Source of the DNA: Maricaulis sp048268525
GTDB taxonomy: Bacteria; Pseudomonadota; Alphaproteobacteria; Caulobacterales; Maricaulaceae
Assembly (NCBI RefSeq): GCF_048268525.1
Contig: NZ_JBLWVH010000016.1
Coordinates: 17,997-81,996 of the forward strand
DNA length: 64,000 nucleotides
Direction of reading: 5' to 3'
Shown: positions 26,664 to 33,747 of the stretch, piece by piece
Layout of the letters: each line of letters begins with the position of its first letter
Position numbering within the stretch: the stretch's first letter is position 1
Position numbers and translations under genes: made by a program
The notes under the pieces: model-generated
Databases searched by the model: none
What the model was told of the DNA's origin: nothing
The model's input: the letters and a program-made list of their open reading frames with translations, nothing else

Positions 26664-27866
26664 ATGAGCCCATCCGCCTCTCTAGACCTGCTGCCATTTG
26701 CCCTCGCCTCGGCAGCGAGCGGGCAGGCCCTGCTCTGCCTTCTTGTTGTGTTGACCGGCCAGTCCAGCCCATTGCCGCGCCGCTGGCTGGCTGGGTTTTT
26801 CACCATGCTCGCCATCCTCGCTTCCGGTCCGGTCGTGGCGGCGATGCTGCCCAGCGGGCAAGCGCTGATGGCCGGTCTCCTGCTGGTCGCACTCTACGCC
26901 CTGCCACCGCTCTTCTGGGGTTATGTGACGGCCCTGACACGGCTGGGCCCGGACGCGCCTCGACCGCTTTCGCTCTGGCATTGGGTCGGGCCGGGACTGG
27001 CCCTGGCCTGTGCCGGGCTGATCTGGACGCTGCCCGCGGGAAGCGTCGATTTCATCCTGGCGACCGGCGAGCTGCCGGGCGGAACCCACGCTGCGGCAAC
27101 TGTCTTTTGCGTCTTCGTCCTCGTGCTGGCCTGGAACCTGGTGTCGGGCGTCTATGTCCACCGCATCCTGTCCCGTCTGAACGCCTATAGACGCGCCCTG
27201 CGCGACCATTTCTCCAATACCGAACGCCGCGAACTGGCCTGGCTTCGGGTCATGATTGTCGCGATCGTCGCCGTCTGGCTGGCCGTCATGGCGGTGCTTG
27301 TCTGGGACAATCTGGTCGCCAGCCTGTCGCTTCCGCCGGTTGTCGGCAGCCTCTTGGTCATGCTGCTGACGGCGATGCTGGCCGCGCGTGGCCTGTCACA
27401 ATTCCCGGGCCTGGCGACGGTCGAGCGGGTCGACGGGGGCACGAATGTCGACGCGCCGGATGATGAGACGCAAGCAGAAAACAGATCGGCCAAATATCGC
27501 AAGTCAGCCCTCGAACCGGATCACGCCGCCCGCATCGCCGCGCGCATCGAAGCCGTCATGGTCAAGGACGCGCTCTATCTCGACCCCAACCTGTCGCTGC
27601 CGAAACTGGCCAAGGCCATCGCCGTACCGGCCAATCTGGTCTCCCAGGTTCTTAACCAGAACCTCGACACCACTTTCTTCGACTACGTCAATCGCTGGCG
27701 GATCGAGGCGTCGCTGCCAAGGGTTCTCGCGGGCGATGCGACCGTCCTGACCATCGCGCTTGATGTCGGCTTCAACGCCCGCTCGACCTTCTATACCGCC
27801 TTCAAGGCGGTTACCGGCCAGACCCCAGGCCAGTGGCGGGCCAGCCAGAGCACTGAGCCGGGATAG
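26664..27866 (+). CDS. AraC-family regulator with N-terminal membrane domain
   Basis: A 400-residue regulator. The first ~240 residues hold about seven hydrophobic helices (7TM-type sensor), then a basic linker (DDETQAENRSAKYRKSALEPD) and a C-terminal AraC DNA-binding domain (about 305-395) with LPKLAKAIAVPANLVSQVLN as first helix-turn-helix and TILTIALDVGFNARSTFYTAFK as second in part, ending in TPGQWR. It probably senses a membrane or periplasmic signal and controls the divergent DUF2306 pair. ATG at 26664; the frame is open further upstream. Confidence 0.88.
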   Translation: MSPSASLDLLPFALASAASGQALLCLLVVLTGQSSPLPRRWLAGFFTMLAILASGPVVAAMLPSGQALMAGLLLVALYALPPLFWGYVTALTRLGPDAPRPLSLWHWVGPGLALACAGLIWTLPAGSVDFILATGELPGGTHAAATVFCVFVLVLAWNLVSGVYVHRILSRLNAYRRALRDHFSNTERRELAWLRVMIVAIVAVWLAVMAVLVWDNLVASLSLPPVVGSLLVMLLTAMLAARGLSQFPGLATVERVDGGTNVDAPDDETQAENRSAKYRKSALEPDHAARIAARIEAVMVKDALYLDPNLSLPKLAKAIAVPANLVSQVLNQNLDTTFFDYVNRWRIEASLPRVLAGDATVLTIALDVGFNARSTFYTAFKAVTGQTPGQWRASQSTEPG

Positions 27867-27898
27867 GGCGGCACGGACTGTCGCCCGCCCTTGGCGCA

Positions 27899-28351
27899 TC
27901 AATGGCACGCCTTGTTCAGGGCTGCGAGGCGCCAGTAATTATAGGGCAAGGGTGCCAGGAAGCCGGCCAGCAGCATGATTGGAATGACCCACCAGGTCAG
28001 CATCGCGCCGCCGGTCAGCCAGACATCGACGCCATTCATCACCGCTTCCATGGCGATCATCGAGATGAAGGACATGCCGATGGCCGTCTTGAAAGCCGTG
28101 GCCAGCGCCATCTGCCGTGACAGGATAACGGTTTCCAGCGCAATCGAAGTCAAGAGCCCGTTGATGATGGCCAGCGTCATGATCGCCAGGGTCGGCCAGC
28201 CGATATCAAAAACCTGGAAGACGGCAATCGTGCCGAAATCTCCGATCGAACATCCCAGCAGGCACCAGGCCGTATTCTGTGACGCCGCGCGCCAATGGCC
28301 CGGATTCGACCAGAAGGCCGGTCGGGCGATCGAGAAGGTCGGGGCAGACAT
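27899..28351 (-). CDS. DUF4396 membrane protein under CueR-type control
   Basis: A 150-residue inner-membrane protein with four helices. The motif SQNTAWCLLGCSIGDFG near the N-terminus matches DUF4396 proteins, which carry a conserved Cys-rich first helix. Two cysteines (WCLLGC) could bind metal. The ATG at 28351 has AAGGAG seven bases upstream. It is divergent from a CueR-like regulator, and the intervening promoter directs this gene, so it is probably induced by copper or a related ion. That role is inference. Confidence 0.75.
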   Translation of the reverse strand: MSAPTFSIARPAFWSNPGHWRAASQNTAWCLLGCSIGDFGTIAVFQVFDIGWPTLAIMTLAIINGLLTSIALETVILSRQMALATAFKTAIGMSFISMIAMEAVMNGVDVWLTGGAMLTWWVIPIMLLAGFLAPLPYNYWRLAALNKACH

Positions 28352-28390
28352 GTCATGCTCCTTTGTCAGCAACCGTGCTGGACGCTAATG

Positions 28391-28412
28391 CTTCCAGTAA
28401 CTGGAAGGTCAA
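28391..28412 (-). promoter_or_regulatory. MerR/CueR-type promoter-operator for the DUF4396 gene
   Basis: A perfect 8-bp dyad around one base (CTTCCAGT-A-ACTGGAAG, 28391-28407) sits between TTGACC (28412-28407, minus strand) and a -10-like TAGCGT, separated by about 19 bases. The long spacer and the dyad are the hallmark of promoters activated by MerR-family proteins such as CueR. Confidence 0.75.
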
Positions 28413-28422
28413 GGAGGGATGA

Positions 28423-28812
28423 ATGAAGATCAGCGACGCCGCCAGGCGCGCCGGGCTGCCGGTCAAAACCGTCCGCTATTATGCCGATATCGACCTTGTC
28501 CGGCCGCCGGGACGGACAGACAGCAATTACAGGGACTATGACCCGGCAGCGCTGGCCAAACTGGTCTTTGTGCGCCGCGCCCGCGATTTCGGCTTCTCCA
28601 TCCCGGAATGCCGAAACTTGCTCGCCCTCTATGAGGACCGTGACCGCTCGAGCGCCGATGTCCGCGCCCTCGCCGTCACCCATCTTGCCGAAATCGAGGA
28701 AAAACAACGCCAGCTCGCCGCCCTGCGCGACGAACTCGCCCATCTGGTGAGCGCCTGCCAGGGCAATGACCGCCCCGATTGCCCGATCCTGGATCGGCTG
28801 GAGGCGGAATAG
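28423..28812 (+). CDS. CueR-like Cu(I)-responsive MerR-family regulator
   Basis: A 129-residue MerR-type activator. The N-terminal winged helix (ISDAARRAGLPVKTVRYY) is followed by the dimerisation helix and the metal loop. The key residues match E. coli CueR even in numbering: Cys112 and Cys120 in CQGNDRPDC, and Ser77 where Zn sensors have Cys. This predicts sensing of a monovalent ion such as Cu(I), Ag(I) or Au(I). It is divergent from the DUF4396 gene and shares its control region. No copper ATPase is nearby. Confidence 0.88.
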   Translation: MKISDAARRAGLPVKTVRYYADIDLVRPPGRTDSNYRDYDPAALAKLVFVRRARDFGFSIPECRNLLALYEDRDRSSADVRALAVTHLAEIEEKQRQLAALRDELAHLVSACQGNDRPDCPILDRLEAE

Positions 28813-28868
28813 CGGGGGGCTGGGCCGATTTTGCGTGCCACTACGCACACCACCCCGTCACCACCCAC

Positions 28869-28987
28869 ATTTTTCCCGGCCGAAGCCCCGCAAAAGCGGG
28901 GCGCAGAGCCGCGACCCACCGGCCTGGCTGGCCAGCGATGAGTCTCCCGTGGGTCCCGGATCGCGCTGATGCGCGTCCGGGAAAAAT
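28869..28987. repeat. Compound REP-like inverted repeat
   Basis: Outer arms ATTTTTCCCGG (28869-28879) and CCGGGAAAAAT (28977-28987) enclose two further hairpins: GCCCCGC-AAAA-GCGGGGC (28885-28902) and TCCCGGA...TCCGGGA (28954-28982, with CGCGC/GCGCG inside). The nested structure is like multi-hairpin intergenic repeats found in many copies in alphaproteobacterial genomes. Confidence 0.6.
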
Positions 28988-29056
28988 AGTAGGGGTTGGT
29001 TTGGGGAAAGGCGCGCGCGGCGCATTCCCCGCCCTAAACTCCTTGCCGGGAGTTCG

Positions 29057-29135
29057 CCGTATCGGGTTCTTCAGCTCAAGGGTGAAACCGCGGAGCGGGG
29101 CCTGCGGCGCCCTTGACCTGAAGAACCCGATACGG
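29057..29135. repeat. Long hairpin repeat
   Basis: An 18-base arm (29057-29074, CCGTATCGGGTTCTTCAG) is exactly repeated in inverse at 29118-29135; after one C-C mismatch a further 7 bp pair (29076-29082 with 29110-29116). The total stem is about 26 bp with a GC-rich 27-base loop. Confidence 0.65.
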
Positions 29136-29186
29136 CCCGCTGGCTGACAAGAGGTTATGGATGTTTGTGCGCGTGGGCGCCTGGAT

Positions 29187-29217
29187 AACAAAAGGCCCCC
29201 GGCGTCTGCCGAGGGCC
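29187..29217 (-). terminator. Intrinsic terminator of nrdB
   Basis: A GC-rich stem with one C-A mismatch (29194-29203 with 29208-29217, loop GTCT) is followed on the minus strand by TTTTGTT. It lies 27 bases past the nrdB stop. Confidence 0.85.
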
Positions 29218-29244
29218 CTCTGATACGGTTCGGATGGCGACGGA

Positions 29245-30279
29245 TTACTCCGCCGGCTCTTCCGTCTTCTCCACCTTCATCTTGTCGAACATGCCCCACA
29301 CGCCTTCATCGCCGTGCCAGTCGCCCTTGGTGGCGCCTTTGGAGTATTCGGTGGCTCTCGCTTCGAAGAAGTTGGCGTGCTCGACGCCGTTGAGGATTTC
29401 CGACAGCCACGGGAGCGGGTGTTCCTTGACGCCGTAGATCTTGGGCAGGCCGAGCTGGCCGAGACGCCAGTCGGCGATGTAGCGGATATAGGTCTTGATA
29501 TCGTCCGGCGTCATGCCTTCGACGTCACCGGCCTCGAAGGCCAGGTCGATGAACTTGTCTTCCAGGCCGACCACGGTGCGGCAGCACTCGGTGATGTCGT
29601 CCTTGACCTCCTGGGTCAGGGCACCGGTCTCCTCGGCGAAGGCGTGGAAGAGCTTGATCATGCCTTCGCAATGCAGGCTCTCATCACGGATCGACCAGGT
29701 CACGATCTGGCCCATACCCTTCATCTTGTTGAAGCGCGGGAAGTTCATCAGCATCGCAAAGGAGGCGAACAGTTGCAGGCCTTCGGTGAAGGCGCCGAAC
29801 ATCGCGACGGTGCGCAGGATGTCGGCTTCGTCCTCGACGCCGAAGCGCTGCATGTAGTCATGCTTGTCGGCCATGGCCTGGTATTCCATGAAGGCCGAGA
29901 ACTCCGAGTCCGGCATGCCGATCGTCTCCAGCAGGAGCGCATAGGCGGCAATGTGGATCGTCTCCATGTTGGAGAAGGAGGCCAGCATCATCTTCACCTC
30001 GGTCGGGCGGAAGACGCGGCTGTAACGCTCCATGTAATTGTCATTCACCTCGACATCGGACTGGGTGAAGAAGCGGAAGATCTGGGTCAGCAGATTGCGC
30101 TCGCCATCATTGAGCTTGGTCGCCCAATCCTTGCAGTCCTCGCCGAGCGGGACTTCTTCCGGCATCCAGTGGACCTGCTGCTGCTTCTTCCAGAAGTCAT
30201 AGGCCCACGGATAGCGGAACGGCTTGTAGGAATGCGAGGTGGTCAGGAGGCCGGGAAGTTTCGCGGTTTCAGTGGTCAT
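29245..30279 (-). CDS. nrdB: Class Ia ribonucleotide reductase, beta subunit
   Basis: A 344-residue di-iron protein that holds the tyrosyl radical needed to make deoxyribonucleotides. Ligands and radical residue follow E. coli spacing with a shift of nine: Asp75, Glu106, His109 and radical Tyr113 (METIHIAAY), then Glu and His in SIRDESLHCEG. There is no N-terminal ATP-cone. A near-perfect NrdR box lies 64 bases upstream. It is separated from nrdA by an outer-membrane protein gene, all on the minus strand, and ends in its own terminator. Confidence 0.95.
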   Translation of the reverse strand: MTTETAKLPGLLTTSHSYKPFRYPWAYDFWKKQQQVHWMPEEVPLGEDCKDWATKLNDGERNLLTQIFRFFTQSDVEVNDNYMERYSRVFRPTEVKMMLASFSNMETIHIAAYALLLETIGMPDSEFSAFMEYQAMADKHDYMQRFGVEDEADILRTVAMFGAFTEGLQLFASFAMLMNFPRFNKMKGMGQIVTWSIRDESLHCEGMIKLFHAFAEETGALTQEVKDDITECCRTVVGLEDKFIDLAFEAGDVEGMTPDDIKTYIRYIADWRLGQLGLPKIYGVKEHPLPWLSEILNGVEHANFFEARATEYSKGATKGDWHGDEGVWGMFDKMKVEKTEEPAE

Positions 30280-30342
30280 GGTCTTGGCTCTCCTGCTTGG
30301 CGCTGGCAGCCCACATGGCGCGCGCCCGAATCATTGCGATGA

Positions 30343-30358
30343 ACACAACATATTGTGT
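30343..30358 (-). promoter_or_regulatory. NrdR box upstream of nrdB
   Basis: ACACAACATATTGTGT sits inside the 20-base near palindrome GAACACAACATATTGTGTTC (30341-30360) and closely fits the NrdR consensus. NrdR represses ribonucleotide reductase genes. I see no convincing second box at the usual three-turn spacing. Confidence 0.85.
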
Positions 30359-30498
30359 TCGTGGTTTCCAAATCGTCTACAGCTTGATGAAGCCATGACT
30401 GATCGCGACTGTGGAAACTGCCCGATTCCCCTGTTCATGGGCAGGGTTGGCCACATCACGATTTCTGTCAGAGGGTGGCGCGTCGCAGGCCTCGGCCC

Positions 30499-31329
30499 CT
30501 ACCAGCGCCAGTTCACCGTCACCGCGCCGAATTCCTCGGTTTCGTCGAAGGCGCGAACGCCGGCGACATGGCGGTATTCGCGGCGCACATAGGCCAGCGA
30601 CAGATCGGCCTTGCCCATGCGCATGGCGATGCCGGCCTGGGCATCACCGATCACCTCACGCTGGGTGAGATACATGGCATTTTGAAAATCAACGCCGGCA
30701 CCCGGATCGTACATCAGGGTTCGGCGGTCAGCCCCTGCAAAAACATACCATGCCGGGCTCTCGGACAAATTGTTCTGACGCAGATACTGTCCGACGCGCA
30801 CCTCGGCACCGGCACTGGTCGCCGAACCGTCCGGCCCGACACTGACGGCTGCCCGCGGCGTGAAGCTGACATCGAGTTCTTCACCGGCACCGGTCGACTG
30901 GAAGGCCCGCTCATAGGCAACGGCAATCGTCGCCTCGTGCCGGCCGCGATCCAGCACGACCGGTGAATAACTGTCGCCCAGGGCGGCGAACAACTGGTGA
31001 GCCCGATCTGTCCGCGAGTCCTCGAGGACGGCGACCTCAATCACTCCGGCATTGCCCAGATCGATCCTGGTGGCGCCGGTCGGTGTCAGTCCGGCGAGCG
31101 GATTGCCACTGAACGGGTCATCACTCAGCGCCAGGGCCGACAGGGCCACGCGGGCCGCTTCAGGCGACAGCGGGCGGACATCGCCTTCAACGGCGATCTG
31201 CTGTTCAATCATCTGGGTGGACGATGCCCAGTCAGACGCCGCCTCGCCGGGCTGAGTCAGCACCCACGAGACACCGCCGAGCGCGACAAGCCCCGCCGTC
31301 ATGATCTCCGATGTGCGCCCGAAAGCCAT
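30499..31329 (-). CDS. Outer-membrane barrel protein, possibly LpxR/DUF2219-like
   Basis: A 276-residue protein with an N-terminal hydrophobic segment (about 8-28) and a C-terminal beta-rich domain. The last ~110 residues (VGQYLRQNN, WYVFAGADRR, VIGDAQAGIAMRMGKADLSLAYVRREY and the final GAVTVNWRW with terminal Trp) look like LpxR-type lipid A deacylase barrels (DUF2219), but I do not see the catalytic residues, and the N-terminal half is unlike LpxR. It is placed between nrdA and nrdB on the same strand. ATG at 31329 is preferred over a start 24 bases earlier. Confidence 0.55.
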   Translation of the reverse strand: MAFGRTSEIMTAGLVALGGVSWVLTQPGEAASDWASSTQMIEQQIAVEGDVRPLSPEAARVALSALALSDDPFSGNPLAGLTPTGATRIDLGNAGVIEVAVLEDSRTDRAHQLFAALGDSYSPVVLDRGRHEATIAVAYERAFQSTGAGEELDVSFTPRAAVSVGPDGSATSAGAEVRVGQYLRQNNLSESPAWYVFAGADRRTLMYDPGAGVDFQNAMYLTQREVIGDAQAGIAMRMGKADLSLAYVRREYRHVAGVRAFDETEEFGAVTVNWRW

Positions 31330-31472
31330 CACGCATCCCCCCTCGCGCGACACTGGGCAATCGGCGGCGGTTACGCACGCTGATTCACCCTGGAAGCGAA
31401 AAGGTTAACGGTGCCCGCGAACCGGGTCCAATGAAAGGCTTGCTGCAATGCGAAAAGCGCGACGCCAGACGC

Positions 31473-31501
31473 AAAAAGGGGCGCCTTGCCGCGCCCCTTT
31501 T
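31473..31501. terminator. Intrinsic terminator of nrdA
   Basis: A 10-bp perfect stem (31474-31483 with 31492-31501, AAAAGGGGCG) with an 8-base loop, flanked by A and T runs, 47 bases past the nrdA stop. It separates nrdA from the gene at 30499. Confidence 0.85.
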
Positions 31502-31548
31502 CTGCCGCTCCTACCCCCTCGGTCGGACCGGCGATGTGCCCGCCACAC

Positions 31549-33462
31549 CTATTGGCAGGCGAGGCATTCTTCGTAGTCGGTCGGGGCGGCCTCGGCCATT
31601 GAGGCTTCAGCGTCCGATTTCTTCTCGGAGCCGGCATAGGCTGCCCGCTGGATCGACTTGGAGCGACAGTAGTAGAGCGATTTCACGCCCTTCTCCCAGG
31701 CTGACCAATGCAGCATGTGCAGGTCCCACTTATCGACATCACCCGGCAGGAAGATGTTCAGCGACTGCGACTGGCACACATAGGGCGTACGGTCGGCGGC
31801 GTGCTCGATGACCCAGCGCTGGTCGATCTCGAAAGCGGTGCGGAAAGTCGCCTTCTCGTGCTCGTCGAGGCAATCCAGGTGCTGGACCGAGCCTTCCGCT
31901 TCCAGGATCGACGCCCACATGCCCGGCGTGTTGAGCCCTTTGGCTTCCAGCACAGCTTCCAGTTGCGGATTCTTGACCGTGGTCGAACCCGACAGCGTCT
32001 TGTGGGTGTAGACATTGGCCGGGATCGGCTCGATGCCGGCCGAGACACCGCCACAGATGATCGAGATCGAGGCGGTCGGGGCAATCGCCAGCTTGTGCGA
32101 GAAGCGGGCCTTCACGCCCGAGGCCTCGGCATCCGGACAGGCGCCGCGTTCTTCCGCCAGCTTCACCGAGGCGGCGTCGGCGGCCGTGCGGATATGCTTG
32201 AACAGTTTGAGGTTCCACGACTTGGCCATGGCGCTCTCGAACGGCGCATTCATCTGCTGCAACAGGGTGTGCATGCCCATCAGGCCGAGGCCCACCGAAC
32301 GTTCCTGGATGGCTGAATAGACAGCGCGGTCCATCTCTGCCGGGGCGCGGTCGATGAAGTCCTGCAGCACATTGTCGAGGAAGCGGTAAATGTCCTCGAT
32401 GAAATCGGGATTGTCCTTCCACTCCATGTATTTCGCCGCATTGAGCGAAGACAGGCAGCAGACCGCGGTACGCTCCTTGCCGTTCTGGTCGAAACCGGTC
32501 GGCAGCATGATTTCTGCACACAGGTTGGACTGGCGCACCTTGAGGCCCAGCTTGCGCTGGTGGGCCGGCAGGGCGCGGTTCACTGTGTCCGAATAGATGA
32601 TGTAGGGCTCGCCGGTCTGCAGGCGCAGCTCGATGATCTTCTGCCACAGCTTGCGAGCGTTGACCGTTTTGACGACCTCACCGGATTTCGGGGATTTCAG
32701 CTCGAACTCTTCATCATCGCGCACGGCTTCCATGAAGGCGTCGGAGATGTTGAGGCCGTGGTGCAGGTTCAGGGACTTGCGGTTGAAGTCGCCGGACGGC
32801 TTGCGGATCTCGAGGAATTCCTCGATTTCCGGATGGTGGATGTCGAGATAGACGGCGGCCGATCCGCGGCGCAGCGAGCCTTGCGAGATTGCCAGGGTCA
32901 GGCTGTCCATCACACGGATGAAGGGAATGATGCCGGAGGTCTGGCCGATTTCGCCGATTTTCTCGCCGATCGAACGGACATCGCCCCAATAGGTGCCGAT
33001 ACCGCCGCCATTTGAGGCGAGCCAGACATTCTCGGTCCAGGTGCCGACAATATCGTCGAGACTGTCGCCGACCGAATTGAGGAAGCACGAGATCGGCAGA
33101 CCACGATCGGCGCCGCCATTGGACAGGACCGGTGTCGCGGGCATGAACCAGAGCTGTGAGATGTAATCATACAGACGCTGGGCGTGTTCGGTATCATCGG
33201 CATAGGCGGTGGCGACGCGGGCAAACATGTCCTGATAGCTCTCGCCGGGCAGGAGATAGCGGTCTTCCAGGGTCTTCTTGCCGAACTCGGTCAGGAAGGC
33301 ATCGCGCGAACGGTCAATGCGGACACTCTCGACGACGCGCAGGTGCGTGGTGTCAGCCGCCGGTTTCGACGTCGTTGATTTGGGCTTGCCACGACGGGTC
33401 GTGGAAACGGTCTGCCGGGCGTCGTCCGGTGTCTGTTTTGCGGCTGTATCCATTGGCGTCAT
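31549..33462 (-). CDS. nrdA: Class Ia ribonucleotide reductase, alpha subunit (no ATP-cone)
   Basis: A 637-residue catalytic subunit. After a ~60-residue Ser/Thr/Lys-rich N-terminus comes LTEFGKKTLEDRYLLPGESY; there is no ATP-cone domain. The active site has PATPVLSNGG, Cys315 in SNLCAEIMLPT as radical cysteine with Asn313, and the redox pair at the C-terminus (YEECLACQ, Cys633 and Cys636) that thioredoxin reduces. E. coli NrdA has about 760 residues; the missing part is the overall-activity domain. The ATG at 33462 is chosen because two NrdR boxes lie upstream of it; the frame is open to 33660. Confidence 0.93.
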   Translation of the reverse strand: MTPMDTAAKQTPDDARQTVSTTRRGKPKSTTSKPAADTTHLRVVESVRIDRSRDAFLTEFGKKTLEDRYLLPGESYQDMFARVATAYADDTEHAQRLYDYISQLWFMPATPVLSNGGADRGLPISCFLNSVGDSLDDIVGTWTENVWLASNGGGIGTYWGDVRSIGEKIGEIGQTSGIIPFIRVMDSLTLAISQGSLRRGSAAVYLDIHHPEIEEFLEIRKPSGDFNRKSLNLHHGLNISDAFMEAVRDDEEFELKSPKSGEVVKTVNARKLWQKIIELRLQTGEPYIIYSDTVNRALPAHQRKLGLKVRQSNLCAEIMLPTGFDQNGKERTAVCCLSSLNAAKYMEWKDNPDFIEDIYRFLDNVLQDFIDRAPAEMDRAVYSAIQERSVGLGLMGMHTLLQQMNAPFESAMAKSWNLKLFKHIRTAADAASVKLAEERGACPDAEASGVKARFSHKLAIAPTASISIICGGVSAGIEPIPANVYTHKTLSGSTTVKNPQLEAVLEAKGLNTPGMWASILEAEGSVQHLDCLDEHEKATFRTAFEIDQRWVIEHAADRTPYVCQSQSLNIFLPGDVDKWDLHMLHWSAWEKGVKSLYYCRSKSIQRAAYAGSEKKSDAEASMAEAAPTDYEECLACQ

Positions 33463-33549
33463 GGTAAGTCTACTCCCCAAGCCCGAGGCAAAAAATCCCT
33501 GCTGCGACAGCCCCAATGCTGCGCACCGAACAAACCCAAAGGTCGTCTG

Positions 33550-33565
33550 AAAATCTGTATAGTGT
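33550..33565 (-). promoter_or_regulatory. NrdR box 1 of nrdA
   Basis: A degenerate match to the NrdR consensus (TATAGTGT half is good; 12 of 16 positions by my count). It is paired with a better box 33 bases further upstream, the normal three-turn spacing. Confidence 0.55.
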
Positions 33566-33582
33566 GTCGCTGTCGCCAGCCG

Positions 33583-33598
33583 ACCCAACATATAGTGG
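33583..33598 (-). promoter_or_regulatory. NrdR box 2 of nrdA
   Basis: ACCCAACATATAGTGG matches the NrdR consensus at about 13 of 16 positions. Together with the box at 33550 it forms the usual tandem operator. Confidence 0.65.
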
Positions 33599-33674
33599 AT
33601 CAAAGCCGGGGCGCTGGTCAACGGGGAGAATGATCCTTGAGCGGATTTTTTGGTTAACAAGCCGCTAATAAGAT

Positions 33675-33708
33675 ATGCGCCCCGTCACACATCGTTAACG
33701 GGGCGCAT
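33675..33708 (-). terminator. Hairpin after putA
   Basis: A perfect 11-bp stem (33675-33685 with 33698-33708, ATGCGCCCCGT) with a 12-base loop, 39 bases past the putA stop. The following bases are only mildly T-rich, so termination may be partial. Confidence 0.6.
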
Positions 33709-33747
33709 CCGCGTGTCCAACAAGGATTAACAGCCGTTAACCCCGGC

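Larger units (their letters stand above)
28813..29244. other. Gene-free hairpin-rich intergenic region
   Basis: Between the CueR-like gene and nrdB I see no supportable gene. The stretch holds two compound inverted repeats (28869-28987 and 29057-29135) and the nrdB terminator at 29187-29217. Confidence 0.7.

Noticed and set aside
30361..30392. Second NrdR box upstream of nrdB
   Set aside because: At the usual 31-33 base offset I find only a few matching positions.
33463..33660. Longer nrdA start at 33660
   Set aside because: It would place both NrdR boxes inside the coding region, and the added residues are not like an ATP-cone.
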